A stretch of 64,000 nucleotides of DNA from Kocuria rosea (GCF_006094695.1 NZ_CP035103.1:2542001-2606000), one strand, 5' to 3'. Shown: positions 10,001 to 21,022, counted from the stretch's first letter. The notes: generated by a model not told the origin, from the letters alone. Translations and numbers: made by a program.

Positions 10001-10090
10001 TCGGACACCGTAAGGCTTCGCGCGGGGCCTGGGGAGGAGCGGGAACCACTCTCCCGGGACGGACCGGGCTGTGCAGTCCGCGACCCGCTG

Positions 10091-10110
10091 CTTCGAATAT
10101 ACCTTCGAAG
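10091..10110 (-). promoter_or_regulatory. Putative LexA/SOS box upstream of recA
   Basis: Perfect 7-bp inverted arms CTTCGAA and TTCGAAG are separated by TATACC. The 16-bp core aligns with the actinobacterial/Gram-positive SOS consensus TCGAAC-N4-GTTCGA, differing only at the innermost base of each half. It is the most AT-rich spot in the 234-bp gap between recA and the DUF3046 gene. Position and symmetry fit LexA control of the recA-recX unit; binding is inferred. Confidence 0.75.
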
Positions 10111-10150
10111 CGGTCGCGGGTCCACGGGCGCGCCGGGAGCCCGGCGGGTG

Positions 10151-10372
10151 TCAGTCCCGGGGCGGGCGGTCCACGCCCCACCAGCGGGACTCGGGGACGT
10201 CCTGGGCCCGGCAGAGGGCGAACCACACGGTCCGCGGGTCGACGCCGGCCTCGATGGCCTCGGCGGCCGTGCGGTGCTCGAGCTCCCCGAGCACCAGGTC
10301 CCGGGCCAGGACCCTGCTGTAGCCCGCGCCGAACTCGTCGGCCATGAGCTGCCAGAAGCTGCTCAGCCTCAT
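10151..10372 (-). CDS. DUF3046 family protein
   Basis: A 73-residue protein starting MRLSSFWQLM, the hallmark of DUF3046, a small actinobacterial family of unknown function that usually sits just upstream of recA. Features: an amphipathic N-terminus with conserved F/W, a central ELEHRTAAEAIEAG helix and the signature DPRTVWFALCRAQDVPESRWWG, rich in tryptophan. No catalytic residues or membrane segment. ATG start at 10372 with GGAGG upstream. It is soluble and cytoplasmic by composition. Its fixed position suggests a link to recombination or to ClgR biology, but that is only context. Confidence 0.88.
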   Translation of the reverse strand: MRLSSFWQLMADEFGAGYSRVLARDLVLGELEHRTAAEAIEAGVDPRTVWFALCRAQDVPESRWWGVDRPPRD

Positions 10373-10451
10373 CCGCGTCCTCCTTCGTCGTGCTGCCGGC
10401 CGGGGGTCGTGCCCGTCCATCCTGCCATCCGGGCGGCGGGGCCGGCACAGG

Positions 10452-10491
10452 CCGGAGGGCCCGGCGGTCCTGGGACCGACGAGCCCTCCGG
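10452..10491 (-). terminator. Two-part GC stem-loop after clgR
   Basis: A 9-bp outer stem (CCGGAGGGC with GCCCTCCGG) encloses an inner 5-bp stem (GGTCC with GGACC, TG loop). It begins about 35 nt past the clgR stop. There is no U run; it probably ends the clgR transcript before the DUF3046 gene. Confidence 0.55.
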
Positions 10492-10526
10492 GACGTCGTG
10501 GGCGGGCGGCGGGCCGCCCGGGCGGA

Positions 10527-10958
10527 TCAGCGGGCGCCGGCCGCGGCGGCCTCGCCGCCGTTGACCCGGCCGAACTCCCGCGAGTACTGCTCGGTGAGGT
10601 CGCTGGGCACGGTGTCCGGGACCAGGAGGCCCTCGGCGTAGGCCAGCCGGTCCGCGACCTCGCGCAGCATCTGGGACATCGGGATGTCGAGCGCGGCGCA
10701 GATCGACGCGAGCAGCTCGGAGGAGGCCTCCTTCTGTCCGCGCTCCACCTCGCTGAGGTAGCCGAGGGAGACGCGGGCGCTGTGCGAGACCTCTCGGAGG
10801 GTGCGTCCCTGGCGCTGGCGGACGCTGCGCAGGACCTCACCGATCTCCTGGCGGAGTACACCCATCTTCATGTCCTTCGTCTCGGTGCTGTCGTCCTCGT
10901 CGAGGCCCACGTCCTTCCAACGGACGACGCCATTGACGGACACGGGTTGCTTGGTCAT
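10527..10958 (-). CDS. clgR: XRE-family transcriptional regulator ClgR
   Basis: A 143-residue helix-turn-helix activator of clp protease genes and, in actinobacteria, of recombination and envelope-stress genes. The HTH spans about residues 33-95: [40 protein letters not shown] is almost invariant in ClgR. The C-terminal tail ends in AAAAGAR; in Streptomyces and Corynebacterium the ClgR C-terminus is itself a ClpP degradation signal, so protein-level control is likely. Start ATG 10958 with GAGGAG about 12 nt upstream. The 30-residue acidic leader before the HTH is common in the family. Position downstream of cinA is conserved. Confidence 0.93.
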   Translation of the reverse strand: MTKQPVSVNGVVRWKDVGLDEDDSTETKDMKMGVLRQEIGEVLRSVRQRQGRTLREVSHSARVSLGYLSEVERGQKEASSELLASICAALDIPMSQMLREVADRLAYAEGLLVPDTVPSDLTEQYSREFGRVNGGEAAAAGAR

Positions 10959-11121
10959 GTGAATCGCTCGTCTCCTCGTGTGTGCGGCAGCTTCACCGCC
11001 TGCTGCGGGCGGTGCCTCGGCGCCGGCCGGTCGACATCTTGACTTCGATCGGCTCAACTCGAGCCTGCGATCATTGCTAACCCCGCTGACGGTTCCATTC
11101 TTCCCCGCAGGAGGCGGTTTT

Positions 11122-11616
11122 TCACTGTGAGTTGGCTGGGAGCACCAGGGCCGCCGTGAGCCGCTCGAGGGCGGCGCGCACGGCGGCCGCCCGGATCTCC
11201 GCCCGGCCCCCCGCCGCGGCCAGCTCGTGGACGGTGGACCCGCCCGGTCCGGCGACGCCCACGTAGACCGTGCCCACCGGCTTGCCGTCGTGCGGCTCGG
11301 GGCCGGCGGCGCCCGTGGTGGAGACGGCCCAGTCCGTGCCGAGGCGGCGGCGGGCGCCCTCCGCCATGGCGACCGCGACCTCGGGGTCGACGGAGCCCCG
11401 CTCGGCGAGCAGCCGGGCCGGCACGCCGAGGACCTCGGTCTTGACCCGGTTGGAGTAGGAGACGACCGCGCCCTCGAAGCAGGCCGAGGCCCCGGGGACG
11501 TCGACGACGGCGGCGGCCAGCGCTCCCCCGGTGAGGGACTCCGCGGTCGCGACCGTCAGCGCCCGGCGGACGGCCTCCTCGACGAGCGCCCGGGCGGCCG
11601 GCTGCGGCTCCGTCAC
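11122..11616 (-). CDS. CinA C-terminal domain protein, nicotinamide-nucleotide amidohydrolase (PncC)
   Basis: A stand-alone 164-residue PncC/CinA-C domain that deamidates NMN to NaMN in pyridine nucleotide salvage. Diagnostic segments: TAESLTGG (25-31), the [15 protein letters not shown] block, and the active-site stretch [22 protein letters not shown] (99-120). The N-terminal molybdopterin-like domain of full CinA is absent, as in E. coli YgaD. GTG start overlapping the pgsA stop by a GTGA tetranucleotide, so it is translationally coupled. Cytosolic. The pgsA-cinA-clgR order is typical of actinobacteria. Confidence 0.93.
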   Translation of the reverse strand: MTEPQPAARALVEEAVRRALTVATAESLTGGALAAAVVDVPGASACFEGAVVSYSNRVKTEVLGVPARLLAERGSVDPEVAVAMAEGARRRLGTDWAVSTTGAAGPEPHDGKPVGTVYVGVAGPGGSTVHELAAAGGRAEIRAAAVRAALERLTAALVLPANSQ

Positions 11617-12218
11617 GCCGCGTTCCGCCCGGCCAGCGCCCGGCGGCGCAGCTGGACCGCCTTGACCACGTAGTCCACGCCGGTCACGACCGTGACCACG
11701 AGGGCCGCCCCCATCGCGATCCAGCCCAGCCACGGCCACCACGCGCCCACCAGGGGCACCAGCGGGAGCAGCAGGAGCAGGAGCGCCACGGTCTGCAGGA
11801 CGGTCTTGAGCTTGCCGCCCTTCGAGGCGGCCATGACGCCGTAGCGGATGACGACGAAGCGCAGGAGCGTGATCCCCCACTCGCGGACGAGGATCACCAC
11901 GGTCACCCACCACCACAGCTCGCCGAGCATCGAGAGCACCACGAACGCGGCGCCGGTCAGCAGCTTGTCGGCGATGGGGTCGGCGATCTTGCCGAAGCTG
12001 GTGATCAGCCCGCGGGCCCGGGCGATGTCGCCGTCGAGCTTGTCCGTGTACATGGCGACCGCGAAGACCGCCAGGGCGGCCCACCGCATGCCCAGGGAGT
12101 CCTCCCCCTGGGTGCCTCCCACCCACAGGAACCACACGAAGAAGGGCACCAGCACGATGCGCAGGGCGGTCAGCGCGTTCGGCAGGTTGAGGTTGGACGC
12201 CGGGTCCGCGGGGCTCAT
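11613..12218 (-). CDS. pgsA: CDP-diacylglycerol--glycerol-3-phosphate 3-phosphatidyltransferase
   Basis: An integral membrane enzyme making phosphatidylglycerol phosphate. The 201-residue protein has the CDP-alcohol phosphotransferase signature D-x2-DG-x2-AR-x8-G-x3-D-x3-D, here spanning TDKLDGDIARA to FGKIADPIADK (about residues 58-86), which binds the metal ions and CDP-lipid. Five to six hydrophobic helices are visible. It lies 37 bp after ftsK and is coupled to cinA. Other CDP-alcohol transferases make phosphatidylinositol phosphate or cardiolipin; context and length favour PgsA. Confidence 0.92.
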   Translation of the reverse strand: MSPADPASNLNLPNALTALRIVLVPFFVWFLWVGGTQGEDSLGMRWAALAVFAVAMYTDKLDGDIARARGLITSFGKIADPIADKLLTGAAFVVLSMLGELWWWVTVVILVREWGITLLRFVVIRYGVMAASKGGKLKTVLQTVALLLLLLPLVPLVGAWWPWLGWIAMGAALVVTVVTGVDYVVKAVQLRRRALAGRNAA

Positions 12219-12255
12219 CTGGTGCTCGCTTCCTGGTGGGTGGGACGGGGTCGGC

Positions 12256-15246
12256 TCAGCGGCCGGTCAGCTGCCAGGCGTCCTCGGACTCCTCGGGGTC
12301 CTCGGCGCCGTCGCCGTGGTCGGTCGCGGTCCGGGCCAGCGAGGCCTCGACCGGGTCCTCGCCGTAGTCGACCGACCCGCCGGCGCCGGCCGGCGGCGCG
12401 GGCGGCTCCTCGCCCCGGAGCACGGCGAGGGTCGCGGCGAGGTCGTCGGGCTTGACGAGCACGTCCCGCGCCTTGGACCCCTCGGAGGGCCCGACGACGC
12501 CGCGGGACTCCAGCAGGTCCATGAGCCGGCCGGCCTTGGCGAAGCCGACGCGCAGCTTGCGCTGGAGCATGGAGGTGGACCCGAACTGCGTGGTCACCAC
12601 GAGCTCGGTGGCCTGCAGGAGGACGTCGAGGTCGTCCCCGATGTCCTCGTCGATGGTCTTCTTGGGGGCCTCCTGCACCACGTCCTGGCGGTAGTGCGCC
12701 TTCATCTGGCCCTTGACGTGGTCGACGACCTCGTGGATCTCCGACTCGGTGACCCACGCGCCCTGCACGCGCATCGGCTTGGAGGCGCCCATGGGCAGGA
12801 ACAGGGCGTCGCCCTGGCCGATGAGCTTCTCGGCGCCCGGCTGGTCCAGGACCACGCGGGAGTCGGTGACCGAGGACGTCGCGAACGCCATCCGGGAGGG
12901 CACGTTGGCCTTGATCAGACCGGTGACCACGTCCACGGAGGGCCGCTGGGTGGCGAGCACCAGGTGGATGCCGGCGGCACGGGCGAGCTGGGTGATCCGC
13001 ACGATCGCGTCCTCGACGTCGCGCGGGGCGACCATCATCAGGTCCGCGAGCTCGTCGACGATCACGAGCAGGTACGGGTACGGCCGGATCACGCGCTTCG
13101 AGCCGGGCTCGGGCTGGACCTTGCCGTTGCGCACGGCCTTGTTGAAGTCGTCGACGTGCTTGTACCCGTAGTGCGAGAGGTCGTCGTAGCGGGCGTCCAT
13201 CTCCCGCACGACCCACTGCAGCGCCTCGGCGGCCTTCTTGGGGTTCGTGATGATGGGGGTTATCAGGTGGGGCACGCCCTCGTAGGCGGTCAGCTCGACC
13301 CGCTTCGGGTCGACCATGACCATCCGCACCTCGTCCGGGGTGGCGCGCATCAGGAGCGAGACGATCATCGAGTTCACGAAGCTCGACTTGCCCGCGCCGG
13401 TGGCGCCGGCGACGAGCAGGTGCGGCATCTTCGCGAGGTTGGCCACCACGTAGCCGCCCTCGACGTCCTTGCCCACGCCCATGACCATGGGGTGCTCCGT
13501 CTTGCGGGCGTTGTGCGAGCGCAGGACGTCGCCCAGGGACACGGTCTCGCGGTCGGTGTTCGGGATCTCGATGCCGATCGCGGACCGGCCGGGGATCGGC
13601 GAGAGGATGCGCACGTCCGCGGAGGCCACGGCGTAGGCGATGTTCTTGGACAGCGCCGTGACGCGCTCGACCTTGGTGCCGGAGCCCAGCTCGATCTCGT
13701 ACCGGGTGACGGTGGGCCCGCGGGAGAAGCCGGTGACCACGGCGTCCACGTTGAACTGCTCCAGCACGCTCGTCAGGGAGGCGACCACGGCGTCGTTGGC
13801 CTCGGAGCGCTCCTTGGGCGGCGGTCCCTGCACGAGCGCGCCGGCCGCGGGCAGGGAGTAGGCGATGTCGCCCTCGAGCTTGAGCTGCTCCGCGCGGGCG
13901 GGGATGGGCGACTCGGGGGTGTGGGTGCGGGCGGTGACGGACGTGGAGCCGGTGGGCTCGGCGGCCACGTCCTCCAGCGCCGGGGAGCCGGAGCCCGCGG
14001 CGGTGTCCGCGGCCGGCTCGAGGCCCTGCTCCCGGCGCAGCCGGCGGGCGGCGAGCTGCTCCTGGGTGGGCCGCTTCTGCCCCGGCCGGGGGACGTCGCC
14101 CCTCTGCTCCGCGGCGGCGGCCGGCTCGGCGGATCCCGCCGCCCCCGCCGTTCCCGCCGTTCCCGCCGCGGCGGCCCGCTGCCGGGCGGCGCGCGCGGAG
14201 TCGACGTCGAAGACGCGGGTGGGCGCCTGGCCGTCGGCGGCCTCCTCCGCGACGACGGCGCGCTCGAAGGCCTCGTCCCCGCGGTAGCCGTCGAGGGCGC
14301 GGCGCTCGGCCTCGGCCGCCTTGCGCTCGCGGCGCTTCTCGCGGCGGGTCTTGGCCGCCTCGGCGCGCGCGGCGTGCTCGTCCAGGTAGGAGCGGTCGTG
14401 CCGGGCGGCGGACACGTCGGTCGCGGAGACGGGCCCGTCCTGGCCCATGAGCCGCCAGTAGCCCTGCCGCAGTCGCGGCAGGATGAGGTTGACGGGCGTC
14501 GCGGTGACCACGAGCACGGACAGGAACAGGGCCGCGACGAAGATCGCGCCGGCGCCGACCGGGGTGATGAGGGCGCTCAGCGGGTCGGCGGCGAGGAATC
14601 CCACGTAGCCGCCGGCGCTCCGGAGCGCCTCCTGGCCCTGGCTCGGGGACGGCTGCCCCAGGAGCACGTGCGCGAGGCCGGAGCCGGCGACGACGGCGGC
14701 GCCCAGCCCGATCGCGATGCGGTTGTTGGCCGAGGTGTCCTCGGGGTGGCGGAAGCGGCGCAGGGCGAAGCCCACGAGGGGCAGCGGCAGCACCAGGGAC
14801 GTCCAGCCGAAGGTCCCCGCGAGGACCTCGTGCACCGCCACGGCGGGGACCGCCAGCCACGGCGCGGACGCGCCGGGCAGGTTCCACCACTCGACGGCCG
14901 CGGCGAGCAGGCCCAGCAGCAGCAGGAAGAGGGCGCCGCCGTCGCGCAGCGACTCCGCGGGCACGTCCGTGCGCAGGGTGCCCATGCGGCGCACGGCGCC
15001 GCCGACCACGTGGGCGAGGGCCGTCCAGACGCCTCCGACGGCGCGGGCGCACCAGGCCAGGGCGGCGCCCGTGCCGTGCAGCACCCGCGGGGAGCTCGCG
15101 GCGGGCGCCGCGGAGCCCCGTCCGGCGGTCGACGGACGGCGGGTGGAGGTGGACCGGCTGGATCCCGACGACCGCGCAGAAGACGTGCTGTTCTTGCCAC
15201 GCGACGTCGAGGCGCCCTTGCGGGCGGGGGAAGTACGAGTCGCCAT
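12256..15246 (-). CDS. ftsK: DNA translocase FtsK
   Basis: A 996-residue septal DNA pump that clears and aligns chromosome termini at division. Layout: a basic Ser/Arg/Thr-rich cytoplasmic start (1-50), four transmembrane helices within about 95-260, a charged Ala/Glu-rich linker (265-470), the RecA-like motor with Walker A GATGAGKSS near 613 and Walker B VIVDELADL near 733, and the winged-helix gamma domain that reads KOPS (LQRKLRVGFAKAGRLMDLLE, near 885), then an acidic tail. ATG 15246 has GGGAG 5 nt upstream; an in-frame GTG at 15264 is less likely. It follows the RNase J gene and precedes pgsA. Confidence 0.97.
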   Translation of the reverse strand: MATRTSPARKGASTSRGKNSTSSARSSGSSRSTSTRRPSTAGRGSAAPAASSPRVLHGTGAALAWCARAVGGVWTALAHVVGGAVRRMGTLRTDVPAESLRDGGALFLLLLGLLAAAVEWWNLPGASAPWLAVPAVAVHEVLAGTFGWTSLVLPLPLVGFALRRFRHPEDTSANNRIAIGLGAAVVAGSGLAHVLLGQPSPSQGQEALRSAGGYVGFLAADPLSALITPVGAGAIFVAALFLSVLVVTATPVNLILPRLRQGYWRLMGQDGPVSATDVSAARHDRSYLDEHAARAEAAKTRREKRRERKAAEAERRALDGYRGDEAFERAVVAEEAADGQAPTRVFDVDSARAARQRAAAAGTAGTAGAAGSAEPAAAAEQRGDVPRPGQKRPTQEQLAARRLRREQGLEPAADTAAGSGSPALEDVAAEPTGSTSVTARTHTPESPIPARAEQLKLEGDIAYSLPAAGALVQGPPPKERSEANDAVVASLTSVLEQFNVDAVVTGFSRGPTVTRYEIELGSGTKVERVTALSKNIAYAVASADVRILSPIPGRSAIGIEIPNTDRETVSLGDVLRSHNARKTEHPMVMGVGKDVEGGYVVANLAKMPHLLVAGATGAGKSSFVNSMIVSLLMRATPDEVRMVMVDPKRVELTAYEGVPHLITPIITNPKKAAEALQWVVREMDARYDDLSHYGYKHVDDFNKAVRNGKVQPEPGSKRVIRPYPYLLVIVDELADLMMVAPRDVEDAIVRITQLARAAGIHLVLATQRPSVDVVTGLIKANVPSRMAFATSSVTDSRVVLDQPGAEKLIGQGDALFLPMGASKPMRVQGAWVTESEIHEVVDHVKGQMKAHYRQDVVQEAPKKTIDEDIGDDLDVLLQATELVVTTQFGSTSMLQRKLRVGFAKAGRLMDLLESRGVVGPSEGSKARDVLVKPDDLAATLAVLRGEEPPAPPAGAGGSVDYGEDPVEASLARTATDHGDGAEDPEESEDAWQLTGR

Positions 15247-15310
15247 GCTCCCAGGGTAGACCACGGCCTCCCCCCGTCAGCGGTGCCGCACGGGGGGAGG
15301 GACCGGGGGC

Positions 15311-17002
<1,692 letters not shown>

Positions 17003-17015
17003 GGGACCCCTTTCG

Positions 17016-17972
17016 TCAGTCGATGGTCTCGAGGAGGGTGTCGGCGACGACCGAGCCCCGCAGGTCCGCGCGGATCAGGGCGGCCTCGGCCTCCGTGGGC
17101 GGGACGTGCGGGAGCCGCACGGTGTTGTGCGGCAGCCGGCCCTGCCACATGAGGATCGTCTTCGCCGCGACGGCGCCGGGGGCGCGGGTCATCGTGGCGC
17201 GGACGACGGGCTCGAGCTCGGCGTTGATCCGCCGGGCCGCGGCGAGGTCCTGGGCACGGACCGCGTCGACGAGCTCGCGGTACCGGGCGGTGGCCACGTG
17301 GGTGGTGACGCCGATGAGCCCGGCGGCGCCGATGGCCATCCAGGGCAGGGTCAGGCCGTCGTCGCCCGAGTAGTAGAGCAGGTCGGTCTCGGCCAGCACC
17401 CGGGTCGCGGCGACCAGGTCCGCCTTGGCGTCCTTGACGGCCACGATGTTGGGGTGCCCGGCCAGGGAGATGAGGGTCTCGGTCGCGATCGGGATGCCGG
17501 CGCGGCCGGGGATGTCGTAGAGCATGATCGGCAGGTCCACGGAGTCCGCGAGGCTGCGGAAGTGGGCCTCGACACCGGCCTGGGAAGGCTTGTTGTAGTA
17601 CGGGGTGACGATGAGCAGCCCGTCCATGCCGAGCTTCTCGGCCGCGCGGGAGAGGTAGCGGGAGTGCTCGGTGTCGTTGGAGCCGGTGCCCGCGAGCAGC
17701 GGCACGCGGGAGCCGACGGCCTCCTTCACCGCGCGGAACACGGAGAGGTTCTCCTCGTCGGTCATGGTGGAGTACTCCCCCGTGGTGCCGCACACCACGA
17801 GGCCGTCGCAGCCGTCGTCGACGAGCTGGACGGCCATGGCCGCGGTGGCGTCCAGGTCCACGGACCCGTCCGCGGCGAAGACGGTGATCATCGCGGTGAG
17901 CAGCGTCCCGAACAGGGGCTCGGACCGGGTCGCGGGGAGGTCGGCGGAGGAGGGCGAGGCGTTGGCAGTCAT
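17016..17972 (-). CDS. dapA: 4-hydroxy-tetrahydrodipicolinate synthase
   Basis: Condenses pyruvate with aspartate semialdehyde, the first committed lysine/DAP step. The 318-residue TIM barrel shows CGTTGEYSTMT (61-71), the catalytic tyrosine in LYDIPGRAG (Y152) and the Schiff-base lysine K180 in IVAVKDAK. Cytosolic, usually tetrameric. ATG start at 17972. It begins 67 bp after the TPR-type gene and leads straight into the RNase J gene. With dapB 700 bp upstream this is a small lysine cluster, while dapF is in the miaA operon. Confidence 0.97.
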   Translation of the reverse strand: MTANASPSSADLPATRSEPLFGTLLTAMITVFAADGSVDLDATAAMAVQLVDDGCDGLVVCGTTGEYSTMTDEENLSVFRAVKEAVGSRVPLLAGTGSNDTEHSRYLSRAAEKLGMDGLLIVTPYYNKPSQAGVEAHFRSLADSVDLPIMLYDIPGRAGIPIATETLISLAGHPNIVAVKDAKADLVAATRVLAETDLLYYSGDDGLTLPWMAIGAAGLIGVTTHVATARYRELVDAVRAQDLAAARRINAELEPVVRATMTRAPGAVAAKTILMWQGRLPHNTVRLPHVPPTEAEAALIRADLRGSVVADTLLETID

Positions 17973-18039
17973 GGGTGCCAGGTTACCGCCTCCGCGGCGG
18001 GGGCACCGGCGGGCGGGCGGCGGGGGCTCGCCACCACGG

Positions 18040-18672
18040 TCAGGCCCGGCCCTCGCCCGGGGGGTCGGCGGGCTCCACGTTGCGGGGGGTGCGCCCGCGG
18101 GAGAGGGCCACGGCGTCGCGCATCGCGGAGCGGGCGCGGGTCCGGTCCCCGGCGGCCGCGTAGGCCAGGGAGAGCCGGTACCAGTTGCGCCAGTCGCCCG
18201 GGTCCGCCTCGGTCTGCGCCCGGACGGCCCCGAAGCGCTCGTCGGCGGCCTCGCGCACGATGCGCCCGCCGGGGGTGCGCGGGAGGTCGTCGGGCGGCAG
18301 CCCGCCCTCCTCGTGCAGCGTCCGGCCGAGCTGCTCGGTCCGGACCCCGAACAGGATCTCGCGCACGAGCGCCCACACGCCCACGGCCGGGAGCACCAGC
18401 ATGGCGACGCCGAAGGCCTTGGCGATCCAGCCGTCCGTGCCCAGCAGCAGCACCGCGCGGTGCAGGCTCAGGCCCAGGTAGACGACGAGCAGCGTCACCA
18501 TGGCCGCGGCGAGCAGCTTCGCCTTGCTCGTGGACTCCAGGAGCGTGAAGACGCCCGCGAAGACGAGCACGGCGAGGATCCACAGCTTCGAGCCACCGGG
18601 GACGGGCAGCAGCCACAGGGTCAGCAGGGCCGCCGCGAGCAGGCCCCAGATCCAGGCCCGGATGGAGTCCAT
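18040..18672 (-). CDS. Membrane protein with C-terminal TPR-like segment, function unknown
   Basis: 210 residues. Three or four hydrophobic helices (about 5-25, 29-46, 51-72 and 85-107) anchor the N-terminal half. The cytoplasmic half contains a TPR-like helix pair at about 155-192 (DPGDWRNWYRLSLAYAAAGDRTRARSAMRDAVAL), with the W/Y/A/A/P-type spacing of a tetratricopeptide unit. Such proteins recur between dapB and dapA in Micrococcales. The TPR suggests protein contact, perhaps with an envelope assembly factor, but nothing shows a partner. It begins 5 nt after the dapB stop, so it is very likely translated from the same message. Confidence 0.72.
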   Translation of the reverse strand: MDSIRAWIWGLLAAALLTLWLLPVPGGSKLWILAVLVFAGVFTLLESTSKAKLLAAAMVTLLVVYLGLSLHRAVLLLGTDGWIAKAFGVAMLVLPAVGVWALVREILFGVRTEQLGRTLHEEGGLPPDDLPRTPGGRIVREAADERFGAVRAQTEADPGDWRNWYRLSLAYAAAGDRTRARSAMRDAVALSRGRTPRNVEPADPPGEGRA

Positions 18673-18677
18673 CGGCG

Positions 18678-19481
18678 CTACAGCCCCAGGTCGAGGTAGC
18701 CCTCGAGCCCGTGCGTGAGCCCCTGGTGGGAGCCCACCTCCCGGACGCCGAGCACCACGCCGGTCATGAAGGAGATCCGGTCGAAGGAGTCGTGCCGGAT
18801 GGTGAGCTGCTCGCCGACGCCGCCCAGCAGCGTCTCCTGGTGGGCGACGAGCCCGCGCAGGCGCACGGAGTGCACCCGGACGTCCTCCACGAGCGCGCCG
18901 CGGGCCCCGCCCGGGTCCTGCTCCGTGGCGTCCGGCGACGGCGCGACCCCCGCGGCCCGCCGTGCCTGCCCGACGAGGGCGGCGGTGCGGGCTGCGGTGC
19001 CCGAGGGGGCGTCCACCTTGTCCGGGTGGTGCAGCTCGACGATCTCGACGGACTCGAAGAACCGGGCGGCCTGCGCGGAGAAGCGCATGGCCAGCACCGC
19101 GCCCACCGAGAAGTTGGGGGCGACGAGCACTCCCACCCCGGGGTGCTCGGCCAGCAGCGCCTCGAGCCGGTCCAGCCGCTCGGCGTCCCAGCCGGTGGTG
19201 CCCACGACGCAGTGCATGCCGTGCTGCACCGCGAAGCGGACGTTGGCCTCCGTGGCGGAGGGGACCGTGAGGTCGACCACGACCTCCGCGCCGGCGGCGA
19301 CCAGGGCCTGGAGGGAGTCCTCCCGGCCGAGCTCGGCGACGAGCTGGAGGCCCTCGGTGCGGCGCACCGCCTGCACGGCCTCGCTGCCCATCCGCCCGCG
19401 CGCGCCGAGCACGGCGACGCGCAGCTCGGCGGGGGCGGACGGCGGGGCGTCGGTGGTCACGGGGGCGGTGCGCTCGGTCAT
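18678..19481 (-). CDS. dapB: 4-hydroxy-tetrahydrodipicolinate reductase
   Basis: NAD(P)H-dependent second step of DAP/lysine synthesis. 267 residues: nucleotide-binding VLGARGRMG near residues 24-32, GTTGW near 94, APNFSVGAVLAMRFS near 121, and the catalytic HHPDKVDAPSGTA (about 151-163) with the proton-donor His and substrate Lys. The stop is TAG, 5 nt before the TPR membrane protein. ATG start. An M16 peptidase gene ends 62 bp upstream. Confidence 0.97.
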   Translation of the reverse strand: MTERTAPVTTDAPPSAPAELRVAVLGARGRMGSEAVQAVRRTEGLQLVAELGREDSLQALVAAGAEVVVDLTVPSATEANVRFAVQHGMHCVVGTTGWDAERLDRLEALLAEHPGVGVLVAPNFSVGAVLAMRFSAQAARFFESVEIVELHHPDKVDAPSGTAARTAALVGQARRAAGVAPSPDATEQDPGGARGALVEDVRVHSVRLRGLVAHQETLLGGVGEQLTIRHDSFDRISFMTGVVLGVREVGSHQGLTHGLEGYLDLGL

Positions 19482-19543
19482 GGCTCCAACTCTAGGTCAC
19501 GGGAGGGGCGGCGCCGCCGCCGGCTCCCGGCGGCGGCGTGCGG

Positions 19544-20968
19544 TCAGCGGCGGGTGGGCGCCACGATGGTGGTCACGACCGGGCCCTCGGCGAGCCACCC
19601 CGCGAGCTCCCGGACCTGCTCCGGGGTCACGGAGCGGACCCGGTCCAGGGACTCGTCGATGTCGAGGAACTCCCCGGACTTCAGCTCCGCGGAGCCCAGC
19701 CGGGACATCCGGGACCCGGTGTCCTCGAGGGCGAGCACGGTGCCCCCGCCCAGCTGGCCCACGACCTTGCGCAGCTCGTCCGCCCCGATGCCGTCCCGGG
19801 CGAGCGTCTCCAGCTCGCCGGCCATGAGCGCCAGGACCTCGTCGGTGCGCGCGGGCAGGCACCCGGCGTACATCCCGAAGTAGCCGGCGTCCGAGTAGGC
19901 GCCCGAGAAGGAGAACGTGCTGTAGGCCAGGCCGCGCTTCTCGCGGATCTCCTGGAACAGGCGGGAGGACATCCCGCCGCCCAGGGCCGCGTTGAGCACG
20001 GTCATCGCGAAGCGGCGGTCGTCCCCGGCCACGAGCCCGGGCCGGCCGACGACCACGTTGGTCTGCTCCACGGGCCGCTCCAGGAAGTGCTCGCCCCAGT
20101 CCGGCTCCAGGGGCGCGGGGGTGCGCTCGCGCCGCGGGAGGGGGGCCGCCGGGGCGGCCGGGTCCCAGCCCGCGCGCTCGAGGGCCTCGGCGACGAGGGC
20201 GACGACGACGTCGTGCTCGAGGCCGCCGGCGGCCGTGACCACGAGGCCCTCGGGCCGGTAGTGGCGGCGGTAGTGCTCGACCACCGCGTCACGGGGCACC
20301 GCGAGGATCTCCTCGGGGGTCCCGCCGATGGGCCGGCCGAGGGGGTGGGCCCCCAGCACCCGCTGGGTGAACTCCTCGAAGGCGACGTCCTCGGGGTCAT
20401 CCTTGTCCATCGCGAGCTCCTCGAGGATGACCCCCCGCTCCCGCTCGAGCTCGTCCGGGTCCAGGGCGGCCGACGTCACCATGTCGGTGATGACGTCGAT
20501 CGACATCGGCAGGTCCTCGGCCAGGACCCGCGCGTAGTAGCACGTGTGCTCCTTGGCCGTGGCGGCGTTGGACTCCCCGCCCACCTCGTCGAACGCCTCC
20601 GCGATCTGCAGCGCCGAGCGTCGCTCGGTGCCCTTGAACAGCAGGTGCTCGAGGAAGTGCGTGGAGCCCAGGCGGCCGGGCTGCTCGTCGCGGGAGCCGA
20701 CGCCGACCCAGAAGCCGACCGTCACGGCCCGCTGGGCGGGCATCCGCTCGGTGACCACCCGGGTGCCGCACGGCAGGACCGTGCGACGGACCACGTTGCC
20801 GCCGGCGCCCTCGTGGAGGGTGTGGCTGAACCCCGCGGCGGCCGTGGTCAGGGCCGCGGCCGCGGCGGAGGGGGAACTGCGGGGAACCGCCGAGAGGCGG
20901 GCGTCCGGGCCGGGGGTGCTCCCCGGGCCGCGGTCGCCCGCCTCCAGCGGCAGATCGACTGCCGTCAT
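19544..20968 (-). CDS. M16-family zinc peptidase (pitrilysin-like)
   Basis: 474 residues. The inverted zinc motif HFLEH lies at 104-108 (STHFLEHLLFKGT) with the distal glutamate in ERERGVILEEL near 180. The C-terminal M16_C half carries the R/Y pair in GGGMSSRLFQEIREKRGLAYS. It resembles B. subtilis MlpA/YmxG and the mycobacterial homologue encoded next to pnp (the rpsO-pnp-pepR layout), and that synteny is kept here. Expected to be a cytosolic oligopeptide peptidase; the substrate is unknown. The first 45 residues are Ala/Pro/Ser-rich and not conserved. ATG 20968, 54 bp after pnp, so likely one operon. Confidence 0.93.
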   Translation of the reverse strand: MTAVDLPLEAGDRGPGSTPGPDARLSAVPRSSPSAAAAALTTAAAGFSHTLHEGAGGNVVRRTVLPCGTRVVTERMPAQRAVTVGFWVGVGSRDEQPGRLGSTHFLEHLLFKGTERRSALQIAEAFDEVGGESNAATAKEHTCYYARVLAEDLPMSIDVITDMVTSAALDPDELERERGVILEELAMDKDDPEDVAFEEFTQRVLGAHPLGRPIGGTPEEILAVPRDAVVEHYRRHYRPEGLVVTAAGGLEHDVVVALVAEALERAGWDPAAPAAPLPRRERTPAPLEPDWGEHFLERPVEQTNVVVGRPGLVAGDDRRFAMTVLNAALGGGMSSRLFQEIREKRGLAYSTFSFSGAYSDAGYFGMYAGCLPARTDEVLALMAGELETLARDGIGADELRKVVGQLGGGTVLALEDTGSRMSRLGSAELKSGEFLDIDESLDRVRSVTPEQVRELAGWLAEGPVVTTIVAPTRR

Positions 20969-21022
20969 CCAGCTGTGCTGCTTTCTGTGCTCGTGCGGTG
21001 CTGTGCGCGGGACGGGCCCGGC

